Shown in pieces: positions 42,119 through 49,863 of a stretch of 64,000 bases of DNA (position 1 is its first letter; each line of letters starts with the position of its first letter). The stretch comes from Planctomycetota bacterium (GTDB taxonomy: Bacteria; Planctomycetota; Phycisphaerae; UBA1845), in assembly GCA_016860685.1 (NCBI GenBank), contig BOJX01000003.1, positions 1 through 64,000 of the forward strand, written 5' to 3'. The notes beneath the pieces were generated by a model. It was not told the origin of the DNA. It searched no databases and worked only from the letters and a program-made list of their open reading frames with translations. A program made the position numbers and the translations under genes.

Positions 42119-42874
42119 ATGGCCTTGCACCTAAGCACCGCGCGCCGCGGGTTCACGTTGCTGGAACTGTCAGTCGTGCTGGTTATCATCGGCCTGGTGG
42201 CGGGCGGGATACTCGTCGGCAGCGAGCTGATCGCCCTTGCCGAACTGAAGAGCGTCATGCGGCAGTTGGAGTCTTACAACACCGCGGTAAACACGTTTCG
42301 CGTCAAGTACGGCGGGCTCCCTGGAGATTTTGTGCAAGCTGTGGAATATGGTCTGGGGGATGCGGGTTGCCCGACCGCGAACCCCTGCCCCGCGACACCG
42401 ACGGGATCGTATGACTACGCGGGATGCAATGGGAACGGGAACGGGCGGCTCGATGACCTGGGCGTTGGAACCGACCTCGCGTGGTGCCCTGAGAACCTGA
42501 ACTTCTGGCATCATCTGAGCCGAGCGAGCCTGATAGAAGGTTCGTACGACGGCAAAACCCTGACTGGCGGTGGCTGGGAGCCGCAGTACGGAATATCAAG
42601 CCCGGTAACCAAGCTGCGCGGGATCGGCATCTGGGTTATGCTCGATCAGTACTATCTTGGCATCCGGCAGGGGGACGGCGCCCCGCAGCTCTCGACGAAG
42701 GAGGCTGCATATCTGGATGAGAAGATGGATGACGCGCTGCCGCTGACGGGTCGCGTTCGGCTCCTGATCGGATTTGGATGCAATACAGGAAACAGCTACA
42801 ACACGCGCGCCCTGCCGGGCGTGACGCCGGAACTCTGCTCGCTGAGGATATCCGGCATCCCTGGGTTCCAATGA
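42119..42874 (+). CDS. Type IV prepilin-like protein 2
   Basis: 251 aa. Short leader MALHLSTARRG, then FTLLELSVVLVIIGLVAGGILVG with Glu at +5, and FRVKYGGLPGDFVQAVE. The globular part contains NGNGNGRLDD and WHHLSRASLIEG, motifs shared with prepilin 3, and several cysteines. It overlaps the next gene in an ATGA (42,871-42,874), so 2 and 3 are one translation unit. The three proteins look like successive duplications; 2 and 3 are most similar. Confidence 0.85.
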   Translation: MALHLSTARRGFTLLELSVVLVIIGLVAGGILVGSELIALAELKSVMRQLESYNTAVNTFRVKYGGLPGDFVQAVEYGLGDAGCPTANPCPATPTGSYDYAGCNGNGNGRLDDLGVGTDLAWCPENLNFWHHLSRASLIEGSYDGKTLTGGGWEPQYGISSPVTKLRGIGIWVMLDQYYLGIRQGDGAPQLSTKEAAYLDEKMDDALPLTGRVRLLIGFGCNTGNSYNTRALPGVTPELCSLRISGIPGFQ

Positions 42875-43740
42875 ATGGCGCGCTGGTCGTGATTGGGTTT
42901 GGGCCACGAGGTCCAACGAAACATGCCGCGACAACGAACGTCTGCTTTGTAAGCGGTTTCACTCTCGTCGAGCTTTCGATCGTGCTGCTTATCATCGGAT
43001 TTGTGGCAGGCGGCATACTTGTCGGCAGGGCGCTCGTGCATACGGCGGAAATCAGAAGCGTGCTGACGCAGCTCGGGCACTATGATGCTGCGGCAATGAC
43101 GTTCAAGAACAAGTACGGCGGCCTGCCCGGCGATCTCGCCCAGGCTGAGGAAGCGGGGCTGGCCGAAGCGGGGTGTCCCGACGTATACGGTTACGGGGAT
43201 AATGAGTGCTTCTACGCCGTGGTCCTGCGCGCCGGGTGCAGCGGAAACGGCAACGGCATGTTCGACGACGGTAACGGGGCAGCGAATTATCTGAATTGCC
43301 CGGAGAACCTCAACTTCTGGTATCACCTGAAGCAGGCAGGGCTGCTGGACGGGCCGGCCGATGGTAAAACCGTGTCGGACATAAACCCCGTATGGGGACG
43401 GCCGATCTTCGGCGCCTCGGCACCGCTGACGCGCCTGCGCAATGTCGGTATCATGGTGGCGACCTACACACCACTGCCGCCCCGTCGTGCGAATTACTAC
43501 ACACTTGGTCTGTCCGATCGCTACGATATATTGCCGTCAGCGCGGACGAAGGCGCTTCGCGGCCACGAAGCATTCACGATAGACAACAAACTGGATGACG
43601 GGCTTCCGACAACAGGCAGAGTGCTGGTCTATGTTCTATCAATGCCGCAATGCATTGCGGCCGGCCAGTACAGGATGGCTGACGAGACCAGCAACTGCGG
43701 CTTGTTTATCAATACGGCCGTGCTGGGCGGCCAGCAGTAA
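42871..43740 (+). CDS. Type IV prepilin-like protein 3
   Basis: 289 aa from ATG 42,871, which overlaps the stop of prepilin 2. The leader is unusually long (about 34 residues, ending SG) before FTLVELSIVLLIIGFVAGGILVG. The 'KYGGLPGDLAQAEE' segment and GNGNGMFDDGNG, CPENLNFWYHLKQAGLLDG match prepilin 2. Cysteine pairs near the C-terminus suggest a disulphide loop as in type IV pilins. The long leader could instead mean a later start, but no better ribosome-binding site is visible. Confidence 0.85.
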   Translation: MNGALVVIGFGPRGPTKHAATTNVCFVSGFTLVELSIVLLIIGFVAGGILVGRALVHTAEIRSVLTQLGHYDAAAMTFKNKYGGLPGDLAQAEEAGLAEAGCPDVYGYGDNECFYAVVLRAGCSGNGNGMFDDGNGAANYLNCPENLNFWYHLKQAGLLDGPADGKTVSDINPVWGRPIFGASAPLTRLRNVGIMVATYTPLPPRRANYYTLGLSDRYDILPSARTKALRGHEAFTIDNKLDDGLPTTGRVLVYVLSMPQCIAAGQYRMADETSNCGLFINTAVLGGQQ

Positions 43741-43794
43741 TTGTCTGCCATCGACTCGGCCGCAGGGCGGCACTACGGAACGCCGATCAAGTCC

Positions 43795-43825
43795 TAACCA
43801 TTTGTTAGGCGTTGCCTGGTATGAT
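43795..43825 (+). promoter_or_regulatory. PHO-box-like promoter, site 8
   Basis: TAACCATTTGTTAGGC (43,795-43,810), half-sites 11 bp apart, then TATGAT (43,820-43,825). It shares the word AACCATTTGTTA with site 7, so the two may be a recent duplication. Confidence 0.6.
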
Positions 43826-43860
43826 CGGGGAGACGATCATTGAAGGGGGGTATTGCGCCG

Positions 43861-44061
43861 ATGACACAGAAGGGCAACGGCCAGTGGGTCCAGGGAATGC
43901 GCGCCGGCGCGATGACGCTGGTCGCTTTGGTTACGGGCACGCACGCGGTGTGTGCGCAAGTAATGAGTCCGGATGTGCCGGAAATTCCGGCTGGGACGGC
44001 ACCCGCGGTATTGGCGGCGCTGTTGGCGCTGACGCTCTGGGTGAGGAATCGGCGGCCATGA
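43861..44061 (+). CDS. Small exported protein with sorting-like C-terminal anchor, 66 aa
   Basis: Positively charged N-terminus and hydrophobic stretch (GAMTLVALVTGTHAVCAQ) look like a signal peptide. The C-terminus is VPEIPAGTAPAVLAALLALTLWVRNRRP: a proline-rich motif, hydrophobic helix and basic end, like PEP-CTERM or related exosortase signals. Almost nothing lies between the two, so the mature peptide would be about 10-15 residues plus anchor. A GGGGGG run upstream acts as a poor ribosome-binding site. It has its own PHO-box-like promoter. Confidence 0.6.
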   Translation: MTQKGNGQWVQGMRAGAMTLVALVTGTHAVCAQVMSPDVPEIPAGTAPAVLAALLALTLWVRNRRP

Positions 44062-44179
44062 TAGCGCCTTCGGGAACCGGGAACCAAACGCGACAGGTTC
44101 GTTATCCGGGAAACACCCACAGGGACGTCAGCCTGCGATGTCGCAGCTGGCCATGCCGCGGAAAGGGGGGCCGGGGCAG

Positions 44180-44361
44180 ATGCTGCCGTGACCTGGTTTC
44201 CGTCCGAGGTGCGCTGCCGCATCAGCTCCCCCACAACCGAATGCCGGTTGGCACGTGCAAGGTCCTCTGGCGTGAATGTCGATGTCCCGCCGGCGCGCGT
44301 TGGCGCCGGCATCGAGCAGCAGTCTGGCATCGTAAGCAAGGTGCCGATAAGGGCTCATCAT
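44180..44361 (-). pseudogene. Ankyrin-repeat gene remnant
   Basis: Minus-strand frames give LLLDAGANARRRDIDIHA and, after a one-base shift, PEDLARANRHSVVGELMRQR. Together they form the end of one ankyrin repeat and the start of a C-terminal cap, similar to the ankyrin protein at 37,076. No start or full repeat set remains. The rest of 44,062-44,418 shows no gene. Confidence 0.5.
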
Positions 44362-44418
44362 CCGCGCCGGTCCCCGCCCTCATCAGTTATCGCCGCGGCC
44401 CCCGACAGGCGCGTGTGG

Positions 44419-44832
44419 CTATTGGCACGTGAGGGTGCCACTGATCACGTTGCCGCTGATCGAGATGAACGGCACCGGCGTACCTTCTCCCATGGCGTAT
44501 TGACATAGAGCGTCAGCACCCTGATTGCAGAGCGCCGGCGCATAATCAGGGAAGTACAGTGAGGTCGTGAGGCTCAGGACCTCGATGCCGTTGAGAATGC
44601 CGCGGTACTGAACCCAGAATACGCCTTGCTGATCGATACTGGATTTGCAGGAAATGGAGGCGCTCGATGGAAGGACGGCAGAGGCCGCGTCGTCCGCCGC
44701 TGGCTCGGCGGCCACAGTGGTGGAACCGGACATCGTGGGCTTTCTGGCCTCCGCCTGGCTCGTCATGGAAAGAACCGCCGCTAGCGCCACAAGGCCAGCG
44801 ATGCCAGCCACTCTTATTGGTGAAGATTGCAT
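44419..44832 (-). CDS. Secreted hypothetical protein, 137 aa
   Basis: Signal peptide MQSSPIRVAGIAGLVALAAVLSMTSQAEA, then an Ala/Thr-rich linker and a small domain with three or four cysteines (SISCKSS, ALCNQGADALCQYA, GTLTCQ). The strand pattern suggests a small beta domain with disulphides. GGAGA lies 6 nt before the ATG. It has a PHO-box-like promoter. No family recognised. Confidence 0.7.
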   Translation of the reverse strand: MQSSPIRVAGIAGLVALAAVLSMTSQAEARKPTMSGSTTVAAEPAADDAASAVLPSSASISCKSSIDQQGVFWVQYRGILNGIEVLSLTTSLYFPDYAPALCNQGADALCQYAMGEGTPVPFISISGNVISGTLTCQ

Positions 44833-44915
44833 ACATTTCTCCGTTGATAGGTTGATAGAACTGGGTCGCAACGCCGGTGAGGCCAAGCGACATGAGGCGA
44901 ATCCCTCACGATCCC

Positions 44916-44949
44916 AGCCTACCATAGAAGTGTGACATATTTATGACGC
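44916..44949 (-). promoter_or_regulatory. PHO-box-like promoter, site 9
   Basis: Minus strand GCGTCATAAATATGTCACA (44,949-44,931), almost the PHO-box consensus, followed by TAGGCT (44,921-44,916). It drives the secreted 137-aa protein, with a leader of about 80 nt. Confidence 0.65.
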
Positions 44950-45103
44950 TTTGATGAAGGTTCTGGGATGGCTGCACCGGCACAACGAGCGGCGCTTGAC
45001 CGCGGAGGGGGCTTGGCCGGTCGCCCCACCGATTGGCGGCGAGCGATGAAGGCACGCGCAGCAACGGCATGGGCTACGCCGGCGCGGGTTGTGGAGGATC
45101 CGC

Positions 45104-45481
45104 TCATTTCATTCCAGCGAGGGCGCACTTGGCAAGGCACTCGGCGAAGGTAAGTCCCCGCGAAACGTCATTGCCAATCGTGCAGTACGTGTCGGTACCA
45201 AACCGGTCGGTCGAGACGTGGTAAGAGCACTGAAACTGCCCGTTGATGTACCCCCAGTGCATAACGCAGTTGCTACCGGGAATGTAGTCAAAGTTGAGGC
45301 CCTGAAACGGCACCCTGGTATCGCCGCCGCCGCAAGACAGTTCGCAACTGTAACAGTCGATGGCAGGATTGTACGACGCGTGCCCCCTAATCAGGCTGAT
45401 GGTCGCAAGGGCGGGCGTACTGGCGAGAAGAAGCATCAGCACACCAGCTACGGCAGATATCTTGAAGTGAGCGTGTTCCAT
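45104..45481 (-). CDS. Secreted cysteine-rich protein, 125 aa
   Basis: Signal peptide MEHAHFKISAVAGVLMLLLASTPALA. The mature part has eight or more cysteines (DCYSCELSCGG, NCVMHW, QCSYH, YCTIG, ECLAKC), arranged for several disulphides. No family recognised. It follows the 131-aa secreted gene by 18 bp and is probably cotranscribed with it. Confidence 0.7.
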   Translation of the reverse strand: MEHAHFKISAVAGVLMLLLASTPALATISLIRGHASYNPAIDCYSCELSCGGGDTRVPFQGLNFDYIPGSNCVMHWGYINGQFQCSYHVSTDRFGTDTYCTIGNDVSRGLTFAECLAKCALAGMK

Positions 45482-45499
45482 AATAGCCTACCTCACTGC

Positions 45500-45895
45500 C
45501 TATGGCCTGGGACAAGTGAAGCTCTGGTATGGCAATGCGTTCACGAAGACCGTGACAGTTACAGAGTCTGTTACTTCCGGAACGATCTCGCCGTACTTGG
45601 TCCAGCACTCGTTGCAGTATTGCTCAGTCGTTGCCGGTGCCGTCAATGGCCCAAGGTAGGTTCCAGGCATTGGGGAATAACACGCTGCCGTTACCTTGTT
45701 CTCCAACGGAGCAGGGGTTCCGCCGGACGGATTCGAACCGAATGTGCCCGAGGGGCAGTTGAGCCCCAGCGGATTCAAGAGACAGGGCGGCTGGCCGCCG
45801 GCTGCGTGAGCGGAAAAGTGAGCGGTCGCAAGCAGCGCGACGGCTGCTGCTGTGACGGCGCGTCCGGTAAGACGGCGGTAAGTACGATGTGTCAT
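45500..45895 (-). CDS. Secreted cysteine-containing protein, 131 aa
   Basis: Signal peptide MTHRTYRRLTGRAVTAAAVALLATAHFSAHA, then GGQPPCLLNPLGLNCPSGTFG, ACYSPMPG, YCNECWTKYGE and SFTCPRP. The cysteines suggest an extracytoplasmic fold. First gene of a two-gene operon with a PHO-box-like site about 70 bp upstream. The shorter start at 45,895 is preferred because it begins directly with the signal peptide. Confidence 0.7.
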   Translation of the reverse strand: MTHRTYRRLTGRAVTAAAVALLATAHFSAHAAGGQPPCLLNPLGLNCPSGTFGSNPSGGTPAPLENKVTAACYSPMPGTYLGPLTAPATTEQYCNECWTKYGEIVPEVTDSVTVTVFVNALPYQSFTCPRP

Positions 45896-45962
45896 AGTGT
45901 CATCCTGTAGTATGTTGATGAGATCATCGTAACACCGTACTGTGACTGTTGTGTGTCCGTTA

Positions 45963-45980
45963 TGTGACATATTTGTGACA
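45963..45980 (-). promoter_or_regulatory. PHO-box-like direct repeat, site 10
   Basis: Minus strand TGTCACAAATATGTCACA, two TGTCACA units 11 bp apart. A second, looser pair (GTCACAGTAC...GTTACG) lies closer to the gene, so the promoter may contain more than one box. No TAnnnT at the usual distance. Confidence 0.6.
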
Positions 45981-46156
45981 ATGCGCGCGGACTGGCTGCG
46001 ATAGGCGTACTCAAGTGCCGGGGAAATCAGAATGCCAGGGCTAGGCTACTTCGGTATTCGCCATTTCGCAGCGCAAACGAGCTGCGGGCTTCAGACCGCG
46101 CCCGCAGGACCGCGACCGTACCAATCGCTGCCGGATCTTGCGCCGCAATCGTACGA

Positions 46157-46900
46157 GGGTCATGACTAGCTGAGCCTCCCGGAATCGTCCGGATAGGCTG
46201 GTTTTCCCGTGAAGAACCGCTATGTCGCCCGTTCACGAGTTTCAGAGCACGTTGTCCGCCGGTTCCTGCGGCACGTCGCCGCCGACCTCACCGCCGTCCA
46301 GATCGCCCAGCCCACCGGCCTCAACCGCAACACCGTCAACCGCCTGCTCGCGGCCCTGCGGCTCCGCATGGCCGAGGCGTGTGAACGCGAGAAGCCCTTC
46401 CGGGGGCGGTGGAGGTTGACGAGAGCTACTTCGGACCCCGCCGCGTCAAGGGCAAGGCCGGCCGTGGCGCCAGCAAGAAGACCCCCGTCTTCGGCGTCTT
46501 CAAGCGTCACGGCAAGGTCTACACCGAGGTCGTGCCCGACTGCTCGAAAGCCACTCTCTTGCAGGCGATCCGGGGCAAAGTCTCACTCGACAGCATCATC
46601 CACTCCGACGGCTGGGGCGGCTACGACGGCCTGGTCGACATGGGCTACAAGAAGCACCTGCGTGTCGATCATGCCAGGAACGAGTTCAGCAGCCGTCGCG
46701 TCCGCGGCAACCACATCAACGGCATCGAGGGCTTCTGGGGCTACGCCAAGACCCGCCTGGCACGCTTCCGCGGTATCCATCCCGACACCTTCCTGTTCCA
46801 CCTCAAAGAGTGCGAGTTCCGCTTCAACCATCGCCGCCACGACCTCTACAAGGTCCTCCTGCTACTGTGCCGCGAACACCCGCTCAGCTAGTCATGACCC
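46157..46900 (+). mobile_element. IS1595-family insertion sequence (744 bp)
   Basis: Bounded by perfect 19-bp terminal inverted repeats GGGTCATGACTAGCTGAGC (46,157-46,175) and its complement (46,882-46,900), flanked by the 8-bp direct repeat TCGTACGA (46,149-46,156 and 46,901-46,908). An 8-bp duplication fits IS1595. The transposase stop codon lies inside the right repeat. Confidence 0.9.
46209..46891 (+). pseudogene. IS1595-family (ISXO2-like) transposase, frameshifted
   Basis: The first frame gives MKNRYVARSRVSEHVVRRFLRHVAADLTAVQIAQPTGLNRNTVNRLL, an N-terminal HTH. From about 46,407 the second frame gives VEVDESYFGPRR...KTPVFGVFKRHGKVYTEVV...IHSDGWGGYDGL...EGFWGYAKTRLARF, the ISXO2 catalytic DDE-like domain. 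The junction at CCGGGGGCGGTGGAGG is one base short of an in-frame fusion. A G-rich slippage site makes programmed frameshifting possible, but the family normally has a single frame, so this copy is probably inactive. Confidence 0.85.
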
Positions 46901-47055
46901 TCGTACGAATAGGTATTTAGGATGGGCGCGCTTCGTCCGCGGGGGGCCATCGTCCAGTCTTCCTAGCCAGGGCGAAGGCGGTGGCCGCGAGGGAGACGCC
47001 GCTACCACCGCCCACGGCCCTCACGAATGATACGTCCCGCGTGGGTGTTGCCGGC

Positions 47056-48087
47056 CTATCGGCCACGCATGCCCGGGCCGGGAATGTCGCGGCGCAGGTC
47101 TCCCTGGGACAGGGACCGACGGCAACGCTCCAGTGCAAGGCTCTCCAGATGATGAACATAGGTCTTGGACAGCCCCAGCTTCTGGCCTATTTCCTTGCAC
47201 GTATGACACGGTCCGTTGTCGAGACCGAAACGAAGGCGTAAAACCTCACGTTCGCGGGGCTTCAGGGTGTGGAGCACGCGCCGGAGCTGCGCGGTCTCCT
47301 CGGCGGCCATCATAGAGGCCCCCGGAGGGGCTTCGCGCTTGCCGTCGGGGTGTGAATCCAGCATCCCGTCGTCGGCCGGCGCTATCAGCATGGATCGGGA
47401 GACCGTGTTCCTCACATCCGAAGCGAGGAACGACTTGAGTCCGCCTTGGACGAAGGTGGTGAAGCAGGCATTGCGATCTGGACGGTAGCGGAAGAGCGCC
47501 CGGTCGAAGCGATCGTACGCCAGGTCCAATACATCGTCATAGTCAATGCGTGGAGTATATCGGTCGTACACGCGCTGTGCCGCGACGCGGATGAGCCGGT
47601 CGTGTGCGAGCTTCAGGGTGCCGCCAAGCAGGCCGCCCGCGGGCGTGCGAAGTATCGCCGCATATCGGCGCTGCACGGCGTCCTTGTCCTGAAAGGCCAC
47701 ACCGACGGCGGAGGTAATGTCCGGCGGCGGATAGAGTGCGTGGTCGCTCTCCAACGCGATCCACTGCGTAATCAATGATGAGACAATGGCTTGGTGCAGC
47801 GGGTACATCCGCGAGTCGCCCGTATGATCGGACAGGGCGCGCGCGGCATCCTCGATTCCCTTTTTCGCGTGCCGGATGGCTTGAGGGCCGTCGGCCTGCC
47901 GGCGAACGATTGCGCCGATGCCGTCGCCGAACGCGAGGTCGTCGAGCATAGTTGCGTTGTCGGCGTTCCGGGAATACCTGCCGTGGTCGGTGTATTGATC
48001 GACGAACCGCTCCCAAAGTGGAGCAAGTTCAGCGGGACCGTGGAACGGGACGATTCTTGACCCAATCGAATCCAAGCCGCCCGTCAC
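47056..48087 (-). CDS. Sigma-70-family factor carried by the element
   Basis: 343 aa. The middle (YDDVLDLAYDRFDRALFRYRPDRNACFTTFVQGGLKSFLASDVRN) fits region 2 of sigma factors. The C-terminal 60 residues are region 4: LKPREREVLRLRFGLDNG followed by the HTH TCKEIGQKLGLSKTYVHHLESLALERCR. The N-terminal 150 residues are unusual. It lies 64 bp after a small membrane-protein gene, within a PHO-box-controlled operon, so the element may build a second regulatory layer through it. Confidence 0.8.
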   Translation of the reverse strand: MTGGLDSIGSRIVPFHGPAELAPLWERFVDQYTDHGRYSRNADNATMLDDLAFGDGIGAIVRRQADGPQAIRHAKKGIEDAARALSDHTGDSRMYPLHQAIVSSLITQWIALESDHALYPPPDITSAVGVAFQDKDAVQRRYAAILRTPAGGLLGGTLKLAHDRLIRVAAQRVYDRYTPRIDYDDVLDLAYDRFDRALFRYRPDRNACFTTFVQGGLKSFLASDVRNTVSRSMLIAPADDGMLDSHPDGKREAPPGASMMAAEETAQLRRVLHTLKPREREVLRLRFGLDNGPCHTCKEIGQKLGLSKTYVHHLESLALERCRRSLSQGDLRRDIPGPGMRGR

Positions 48088-48151
48088 AAGTGCCTCAAGC
48101 CCAACGATGACGGGAGAACGGCACGCGAGCGGGAAGGCAGGGATGTGCGCT

Positions 48152-48361
48152 TCATCGACTTCTGCGCCGGTCGCGGTGATCGTAATTGCGGGTATTCAAC
48201 TCGCGTAGAAGCGGCTGAAGAATCTGCATCACGGAGGCTGCGGCCATGACGCCCATGCAGACCATCGCGACCTTGTTGAATACAACGGCGTCGGCGGCCG
48301 GCGCGAAGCGGGCCATCTGCTGGGCCGTGCTGGCGACGTGGAAAGGACTTGGTCCGTTCAT
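48152..48361 (-). CDS. Small single-span membrane protein, 69 aa
   Basis: One hydrophobic helix (VAMVCMGVMAAASVMQILQPLL) between a polar N-terminus and a strongly basic tail (YDHRDRRRSR). GGGGGAG precedes the ATG. It is first in the operon with the sigma factor; an anti-sigma or membrane-tether role is conceivable but unproved. Confidence 0.6.
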   Translation of the reverse strand: MNGPSPFHVASTAQQMARFAPAADAVVFNKVAMVCMGVMAAASVMQILQPLLRELNTRNYDHRDRRRSR

Positions 48362-48394
48362 GCTCTCCCCCGGGGAGTTGTGACGTATCCCCCG

Positions 48395-48428
48395 ACAGTA
48401 CCACAGATGTGTTACCGTTTTATGACAA
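48395..48428 (-). promoter_or_regulatory. PHO-box-like promoter, site 11 (sigma operon)
   Basis: Minus strand TTGTCATAAAACGGTAACA (48,428-48,410), an excellent PHO-box match, then TACTGT (48,400-48,395). The leader of about 30 nt contains a good ribosome-binding site. Confidence 0.65.
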
Positions 48429-48476
48429 TGATGTGCGAGGCGTTGGCCTCAGCTACTGGCTGCCCGGACCCCGGGT

Positions 48477-48635
48477 CTACATGGCAAGCAGTCGGCGCAC
48501 GTACGCGCGGCTGACACCGAGCACGACGGCGATCCGGGTGAGCGAGAACCCTTTGCCGGCGAGGTGGTGCGCCAGCGCGGCCTTGCGGCGTTCAACCGTG
48601 AGGGCGGCCAGAGGCGCAATCGTGCGAGCGGTCAT
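48477..48635 (-). CDS. Small HTH protein, 52 aa
   Basis: MTARTIAPLAALTVERRKAA, then a resolvase-like helix-turn-helix (FSLTRIAVVLGVSRAYVRRLL) filling the C-terminus. It could be a free DNA-binding domain. ATG 48,635 is chosen because the promoter -10 lies 7 nt upstream, implying a leaderless mRNA; a longer start at 48,698 would be upstream of the promoter. Confidence 0.6.
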   Translation of the reverse strand: MTARTIAPLAALTVERRKAALAHHLAGKGFSLTRIAVVLGVSRAYVRRLLAM

Positions 48636-48642
48636 GAATGCC

Positions 48643-48676
48643 AGCGTACCATGCGGATGGTTAACAACCGATAAAG
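48643..48676 (-). promoter_or_regulatory. PHO-box-like promoter, site 12 (small HTH gene)
   Basis: Minus strand CTTTATCGGTTGTTAACC (48,676-48,659), half-sites 11 bp apart, then TACGCT (48,648-48,643). The stretch ATGGTAcGCTGG repeats that of site 9 (ATGGTAgGCTGG), supporting a shared promoter design. Confidence 0.6.
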
Positions 48677-48724
48677 ACACGCCCTCACCGTTAAGCATCG
48701 CCGATGTGTCGTGATAGGGTCTAC

Positions 48725-48894
48725 CTCAACCTGATGTCAGACACTTCCGCTCTACGCCGTCAGGTTGGAGTCGCTTCAAGTATTTGTTGACAGGTGCAGT
48801 GCGATTTCATAGACCTGATCTGACATTTCACAGGGGGGTGCGGCGGTGTCGATTGTCAAAGTGCTCTTCAGCATTCTGTCAAAGTCCTCTTCAG
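48725..48894 (+). repeat. Resolution (res)-like site
   Basis: TGTCAAAGTGCTCTTCAG (48,854-48,871) and TGTCAAAGTCCTCTTCAG (48,877-48,894) are direct repeats with a 23-bp period, ending 1 bp before the resolvase ATG. Farther left lie the inverted pair CAACCTGA/TCAGGTTG and ATGTCAGA/TCTGACAT. Such a cluster in front of a resolvase gene is typical for its own recombination and repression site. Confidence 0.55.
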
Positions 48895-48895
48895 T

Positions 48896-49492
48896 ATGAC
48901 GGTATCGGGGAAGGGGCAACGGATCGGGTACGTGCGAGTCAGTACCCTCGATCAGAACACGGAGCGACAACTCGAAGGCGTCGATCTCGACCGCGTGTTC
49001 ACGGATACCGCCTCCGGCAAAGACACGGATCGGCCGCAGCTTCAATCGCTGCTCGCCTACGCGCGCGAAGGCGACACGATCGTCGTCCACAGCATGGACC
49101 GTCTGGCCCGCAACGTGGACGACCTTCGCCGGCTCGTCCAGGAGCAGACGAGGCGCGGCATCCGGGTCCAGTTCATCAAGGGGGACCTGCTCTTCACTGG
49201 CGAGGAGTCGGCGACGGCGAACCTGATGCTCACGGTGCTCGGCGCCTTTGCAGAGTTTGAGCGGGCGCTGATCAAGGAACGGCAGCGTGAAGGCATTGCG
49301 CTTGCGAAGCAGCGCGGCGTCTATCGCGGTCGGCGGAAGAAACTGACGCCGGAGCGCGTTGCCGAACTTCGCGCTCGTGCCGCGAAGGAAAAGAAGGCGG
49401 GACTCGCCCGCGAGTTCGGGATCAGCCGCGAGACGCTCTACCAGTACCTCCGCGAGCCGGAGAAAGCGGAGGCGGAATGCTCGACCTCCTGA
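48896..49492 (+). CDS. Serine resolvase/invertase
   Basis: 198 aa. Catalytic Ser16 in GYVRVSTLDQ, HSMDRLARN, GAFAEFERALIKERQREGI and a C-terminal HTH (GLAREFGISRETLYQYL): the Tn3/Hin small serine recombinase layout. It probably resolves dimers or cointegrates of the element, using the repeats just upstream. No ribosome-binding site is visible because the repeat abuts the start. Confidence 0.95.
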   Translation: MTVSGKGQRIGYVRVSTLDQNTERQLEGVDLDRVFTDTASGKDTDRPQLQSLLAYAREGDTIVVHSMDRLARNVDDLRRLVQEQTRRGIRVQFIKGDLLFTGEESATANLMLTVLGAFAEFERALIKERQREGIALAKQRGVYRGRRKKLTPERVAELRARAAKEKKAGLAREFGISRETLYQYLREPEKAEAECSTS

Positions 49493-49809
49493 CGATCTCG
49501 CTCGAAGCGCACAACGACGAGCGGAACCATCACCGGCGGTACGAAGTGTCCGTGGGTCGGGACCTGCTCGGGCACTGGATCGTGACCGTCCGGTACGGGC
49601 GGGTCGGCCGACCGGCGCGGGAGCTTCGGTTCGGCAGTAGGGATGTGGAAACGGCTCGCTCGATCTTCGCCGATCGGCTGCGGCGTCGGCTGTCGGCTGT
49701 GCGACGGATTGGTTGTGCGTATCGCATTCGGGAGCTGTCGGTGCCGTGCAACTCGGCGCTATCCGACTGGGTGCCTCCGCCGGTGGCGGCGGTTTTGATG
49801 GCGGGGTGA
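49477..49809 (+). CDS. WGR-domain protein, 110 aa
   Basis: Residues 20-70 fit the WGR domain (RRYEVSVGRDLLGHWIVTVRYGRVGRPARELRFG), a nucleic-acid-binding fold also found in PARPs and on plasmids. It overlaps the resolvase stop by 16 bp and is likely cotranslated. The short C-terminal tail is unassigned. Confidence 0.75.
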   Translation: MLDLLTISLEAHNDERNHHRRYEVSVGRDLLGHWIVTVRYGRVGRPARELRFGSRDVETARSIFADRLRRRLSAVRRIGCAYRIRELSVPCNSALSDWVPPPVAAVLMAG

Positions 49810-49863
49810 TTCAGAGGGCACGATTCGTGGATGGTGCCGCATAGACCGCGGTAGAATGGAAGA

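Noticed and set aside
46209-47030. Long plus-strand frame of 273 codons continuing past the transposase frameshift
   Set aside because: After about 46,405 it is Ser/Thr/Arg-rich shadow sequence; the catalytic domain is in the other frame.
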